This document shows positions 6,499-8,863 of a DNA stretch of 8,863 nt, in pieces. The stretch covers positions 1-8,863 of the forward strand of contig JAKSQI010000057.1 in NCBI GenBank assembly GCA_024404215.1, read 5' to 3'. The position numbers were made by a program, and so were the translations under genes. Each line of letters starts with the position of its first letter. The first letter of the stretch is position 1. Under the pieces are notes generated by a model, which saw only the letters and a program-made list of their open reading frames with translations, did not search any database and was not told the DNA's origin. The stretch comes from Oscillospiraceae bacterium (GTDB taxonomy: Bacteria > Bacillota > Clostridia > Oscillospirales > Oscillospiraceae).

Positions 6499-6515
6499 TT
6501 TGACTTTCTTTGACC
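6499..6515 (-). promoter_or_regulatory. CtsR operator, promoter-distal
   Basis: This is a second copy of GGTCAAA-GAA-AGTCAAA, identical to the proximal box; with flanks, 20 bases are the same (6498-6517 and 6436-6455). It lies just upstream of the -35 box. The two boxes start 62 bp apart, about six helical turns, so both dimers would bind the same DNA face. Confidence 0.93.
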
Positions 6516-6636
6516 TTTTGGCGTCTGTAAATTACGCTTTCTTACAATTATCTTCTTTTTTCGTCATTTTTCTTCTGTTTTCTCTCTTTTTTATTATAAT
6601 AAACCCTGTCTTTTTTCATTTGACCGTGGTCTCTCG

Positions 6637-6664
6637 TTGCTTTTTTTGACTTTCATGCTACAAT
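6637..6664 (+). promoter_or_regulatory. Predicted extended -10 promoter of trmN6-rsmI-NUDIX
   Basis: TGC-TACAAT (6656-6664) is an extended -10 element with five of six core matches; a weak -35, TTGCTT (6637-6642), sits 16 bases upstream. Transcription would start near 6671, giving a leader of about 27 bases. A CtsR-like heptad TTTGACT (6645-6651) lies within the spacer and another, TTTGACC, at 6619-6625. Confidence 0.5.
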
Positions 6665-6697
6665 GGAGACACTTATCATCCATCAGGAGCCCTGCTT

Positions 6698-7408
6698 ATG
6701 GCCATTGACTATTTCTCCCCTGACGGCCCGGCCTTTTATTCCGGCCGCGGCTTTTCCATTGGCACGGATGCCGTTCTTTTATACGCCTTCAGCCGTTCTG
6801 TGCGCGGCAGATCCGTGGCCGATTTTGGCTGCGGCAGCGGTGTTATCGGCATTCTGCTGGCCTTGGATGACCCGGCCCGTCAGATTACCGCTCTGGACAT
6901 TCAGCCGGAAGCAGTCTCTGCTGCCCGGGATAACGCCGCACTAAATAGCCTGGCCAACCGCTTTCAGGCGCTGGAGGGTGACCTTAGGGAGTACCGCTCC
7001 CTTTTTTCGGCCGGCTGCTTTGACCTTGCTGTTATGAATCCCCCCTATTACCAGAAGGGAAGCGGCAAAGAGGCAACGGACAGCAAAACAGCCTTGGCCC
7101 GAACAGAGCTTTCCTGTACACTGGAGGATGCCTGCCTGGCTGCCCGCTGGTCTGTACGCTGGGGCGGCCGCTTCTGCATGGTTCACAAGCCCGAGCGCAG
7201 CGCTGAGCTGCAGTATGTCATGCACGACTGTGGGCTGGAACCCAAGCGGCTCCGTTTTGTCCAGTCCAAGGTCGGCACCCCTCCTAATTTGGTTTTGGTG
7301 GAAAGCGTGCGGGGGGCAAAACCGGGCATAACGGTTGAGGCCCCTCTGATTCTCTTGAACGACGATGGGTCGGAAAGCCCGGAGCTCCGGTCCATATACC
7401 GACGATAA
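6698..7408 (+). CDS. trmN6: tRNA1(Val) A37 N6-methyltransferase-like protein (TrmN6/YabB family)
   Basis: This is an S-adenosylmethionine-dependent methyltransferase expected to methylate N6 of an adenine; TrmN6 proteins act on A37 of tRNA1(Val). The 236-residue protein shows motif I DFGCGSGVIG (42-51) for cofactor binding, an acidic residue after the second strand (ALDIQPE, Asp67) and the catalytic NPPY (114-117) typical of N6-adenine enzymes. Length is slightly under the usual 245-250. AGGAG eight bases before the ATG sets the start. rsmI follows after 25 bases; the same pair is adjacent in Bacillus subtilis (yabB and yabC), where yazA lies between them and is missing here. The family also contains related N6 methylases, so the exact tRNA target is inferred. 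Confidence 0.88.
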   Translation: MAIDYFSPDGPAFYSGRGFSIGTDAVLLYAFSRSVRGRSVADFGCGSGVIGILLALDDPARQITALDIQPEAVSAARDNAALNSLANRFQALEGDLREYRSLFSAGCFDLAVMNPPYYQKGSGKEATDSKTALARTELSCTLEDACLAARWSVRWGGRFCMVHKPERSAELQYVMHDCGLEPKRLRFVQSKVGTPPNLVLVESVRGAKPGITVEAPLILLNDDGSESPELRSIYRR

Positions 7409-7433
7409 CTAACATAAGAAATGAGGAACACAC

Positions 7434-8273
7434 ATGGCAGGAATGCTGTATCTAGTCGGCACCCCCATCGGCAATCTGGGGGACTTCAGCCCTCGGGCTT
7501 TGGAAACTCTGGAGCAAGCCGATTTTGTTGCAGCGGAGGATACCCGCGTTACTTTAAAGCTGTTAAACCATTTTGGCCTAAAAAAGCCACTGGTCAGCTA
7601 TTATGAACACAATCGCGCTTCCAGTGGCGAACGCATTCTTTCCCGTCTGTTGGAGGGGGAAACCTGTGCTTTGGTGACGGATGCCGGCATGCCGGCCATC
7701 AGTGACCCCGGCGAGGATTTGGTCCGTCTCTGCCGGGATAACGGTGTTCCGGTTCGGGTCGTTCCGGGCCCCAGCTCTGTAGTCAGCGCTTTGGCCTTGT
7801 CTGGCCTGCCCACCGGTCGCTTTACCTTTGAAGGCTTCCTCTCCGTCACTAAAAAAAGCCGCTTTGACCATCTAAACAGCCTGATAAACGAACAGCGTAC
7901 CATGGTTTTTCTGGAAGCCCCTCACAAGCTGAAGTACACTCTGCGTGACATGCTGGAGGTCTTTGGAGATCGTGAAATCACCCTATCCCGTGAACTGACC
8001 AAGCTCCACGAGGAAACTCTGCATCTAACCCTTTCCCAGGCCTGCGCCCTTTACGAAAGCACAGATCCCAGGGGAGAGTATGTGCTTTGTGTTCACGGAG
8101 CGGAGCCTGTTGAAGAGCCGGAAATGGATTTGGAACAGGCTTTGGCTGCCGTAAATCGCTATCGTGACAACGGCCTTTCCCTAAAGGATGCCGCCAAGCG
8201 GGCCTCTGAGGAAACCGGTTTCTCCAAAAAAGCCCTGTATGATGCTGCCATCAAGGCCGCCCGAGAGGAATAA
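7434..8273 (+). CDS. rsmI: 16S rRNA (cytidine-1402 2'-O)-methyltransferase RsmI
   Basis: RsmI methylates the ribose of C1402 in 16S rRNA at the ribosomal P site. The 279-residue protein is a tetrapyrrole-methylase-fold enzyme with all family blocks: GTPIGNLGD (9-17), AEDTR (34-38), VTDAGMPAISDPG (81-93), GPSS (112-115), the FEGFL block (132-136) and EAPHK (161-165), plus a small helical C-terminal domain (about 235-279) with lysines suited to RNA contact. Length agrees with the family (Bacillus YabC is about 290). GAGGAA lies five bases before the ATG at 7434; a second ATG at codon 4 is possible but worse spaced. It sits in the middle of the rightward operon, two bases before the NUDIX gene. 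Confidence 0.97.
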   Translation: MAGMLYLVGTPIGNLGDFSPRALETLEQADFVAAEDTRVTLKLLNHFGLKKPLVSYYEHNRASSGERILSRLLEGETCALVTDAGMPAISDPGEDLVRLCRDNGVPVRVVPGPSSVVSALALSGLPTGRFTFEGFLSVTKKSRFDHLNSLINEQRTMVFLEAPHKLKYTLRDMLEVFGDREITLSRELTKLHEETLHLTLSQACALYESTDPRGEYVLCVHGAEPVEEPEMDLEQALAAVNRYRDNGLSLKDAAKRASEETGFSKKALYDAAIKAAREE

Positions 8274-8275
8274 CC

Positions 8276-8797
8276 ATGGAGGCCATGGATATTTATGATA
8301 AGGACCGCCAGCCCGTGGGCCTCTGTACGACAGGCCCCAAGAGTCTTGGCCCTGGGCAGTATCGTCTTGTGGTTCATCTCTGCATTTTCAATTCCAAGGC
8401 TGAAATGCTGATTCAGCGAAGAAGAGAAACCTGTGGCCGCTGGCCCGGCCGATGGGATTTTTCTGTCCGCGGCTGTGCCCTTGCCGGCGAAACCGGCCGC
8501 ATGGCTGCCATGCGGGAGGCCAGAGAGGAACTGAATCTGGATGTAGATTTGGATAGCCTTCGCCCGGCCCTTACTGTCAGCTTTGCCGGAGGCTACGATG
8601 AACTTTTTCTGCTCAGACAGGATTTGAACCCGGATAAGCTTTTACTTCAAGCAGAAGAGGTTTCCGAAGTCCGCTGGGCTTCCAAAGAGGAGCTTTTGAA
8701 GCTTCGCGCCGATGGGCGCTTTACCCCCGTCTCCCCCGCCTATCTGCAGCTTCTGTTTGACTTAATGGAAAACGGAGATGTAATGGCAAAGGAATAG
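8276..8797 (+). CDS. NUDIX hydrolase (isopentenyl-diphosphate isomerase/YfcD-like subgroup)
   Basis: NUDIX enzymes cleave or isomerise substrates with a diphosphate group using a metal-binding box. The 173-residue protein has the box at 66-88: G66, E72, then REAREE at 80-85, which keeps all metal ligands; the last glycine of the consensus is Asn87. The N-terminal pattern DIYDKDRQPVG and the block LVVHLCIFNSKAEMLIQRR (31-49) resemble the Idi-like subgroup, but the true substrate is unknown. The ATG is two bases after the rsmI stop, and GAGG within the last rsmI codons lies seven bases before it, so translation is probably coupled. A second ATG at codon 4 is a less likely start. It is the last gene before the terminator. 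Confidence 0.9.
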   Translation: MEAMDIYDKDRQPVGLCTTGPKSLGPGQYRLVVHLCIFNSKAEMLIQRRRETCGRWPGRWDFSVRGCALAGETGRMAAMREAREELNLDVDLDSLRPALTVSFAGGYDELFLLRQDLNPDKLLLQAEEVSEVRWASKEELLKLRADGRFTPVSPAYLQLLFDLMENGDVMAKE

Positions 8798-8818
8798 GGC
8801 CGGCAGATTGAATTGTCC

Positions 8819-8863
8819 GCAAAAAAGCAGCCACAGGCTTTGCCTGTGGCTGCTTTTTTGCTT
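8819..8863 (+). terminator. Rho-independent terminator of the trmN6-rsmI-NUDIX operon
   Basis: A perfect 20-bp inverted repeat (arms 8819-8838 and 8842-8861, three-base loop) has a GC-rich core GCAGCCACAGGC and ends in T6, 21 bases after the NUDIX stop codon. The opposite strand also ends in T6, so it can probably stop transcription from both sides, including a convergent gene beyond the window. Confidence 0.92.

Noticed and set aside
6591..6603. Palindromic TATAAT-like sequence (ATTATAAT) as an additional promoter
   Set aside because: A good -10 on both strands, but neither direction has an acceptable -35 or extended -10 element at proper distance.
1..8863. CRISPR array, tRNA, rRNA, transposase or phage genes
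   Set aside because: No spaced direct repeats, clover-leaf sequences, ribosomal RNA stretches or mobile-element protein motifs were seen on either strand.

Overview
The window looks like chromosomal DNA of a Gram-positive, Clostridia-type member of the Bacillota (Firmicutes). The evidence is a ctsR-mcsA-clpC stress operon with textbook CtsR operators, strong AGGAGG-type ribosome binding sites, sigma-A-like promoters and a trmN6-rsmI pair. The balanced base composition and the protein sequences would suit a gut Oscillospirales/Ruminococcaceae-like organism, but that finer placement is inference.

Layout, left to right. (1) Positions 1-2551, minus strand: a sugar-type ABC transporter unit. A two-domain ATPase (RbsA/MglA type, 1058-2551) is followed by a membrane permease (68-1045), and then, at the left edge, by the first 16 codons of a second ATPase gene. 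Those 50 bases plus 5 upstream bases are identical to the start of the first ATPase gene, so the unit is either tandemly duplicated or the assembly stops inside a repeat. (2) Positions 2552-2984: a 433-base intergenic region with no gene. It holds the clpC terminator, an 11-bp tandem repeat, a 21-bp inverted repeat (20/21 matches) placed symmetrically around a strong promoter, and a small dyad over the -10 box. (3) Positions 2985-6404, minus strand: the heat-shock operon ctsR-mcsA-clpC, without mcsB. (4) Positions 6405-6697: a divergent control region. The ctsR promoter lies between two identical CtsR boxes, and an extended -10 promoter faces right. (5) Positions 6698-8797, plus strand: trmN6, rsmI and a NUDIX hydrolase in a tight operon, closed by a strong hairpin terminator at the right edge.

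How the genes work together. CtsR represses its own operon and is expected to release DNA on heat or protein stress, raising McsA and ClpC; ClpC would deliver damaged proteins to ClpP, encoded elsewhere. In Bacillus, McsB (arginine kinase) with McsA marks proteins by arginine phosphorylation, and ClpC reads the mark through two glutamates. Here three things point the same way: mcsB is missing from the operon, McsA has lost its second zinc-finger cysteine set, and the second of the two ClpC glutamates is glycine. The operon seems to have kept CtsR control while the phospho-arginine branch decayed or was never present. The rightward genes are housekeeping RNA modification (tRNA and 16S rRNA methylation) plus nucleotide or prenyl-diphosphate-type NUDIX chemistry.

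I did not see a wholly new system, CRISPR array, tRNA, rRNA or insertion sequence. The points most worth following are the reduced McsA/ClpC arrangement, the symmetric repeats around the transporter promoter, and the exact 55-bp repeat at the window edge.
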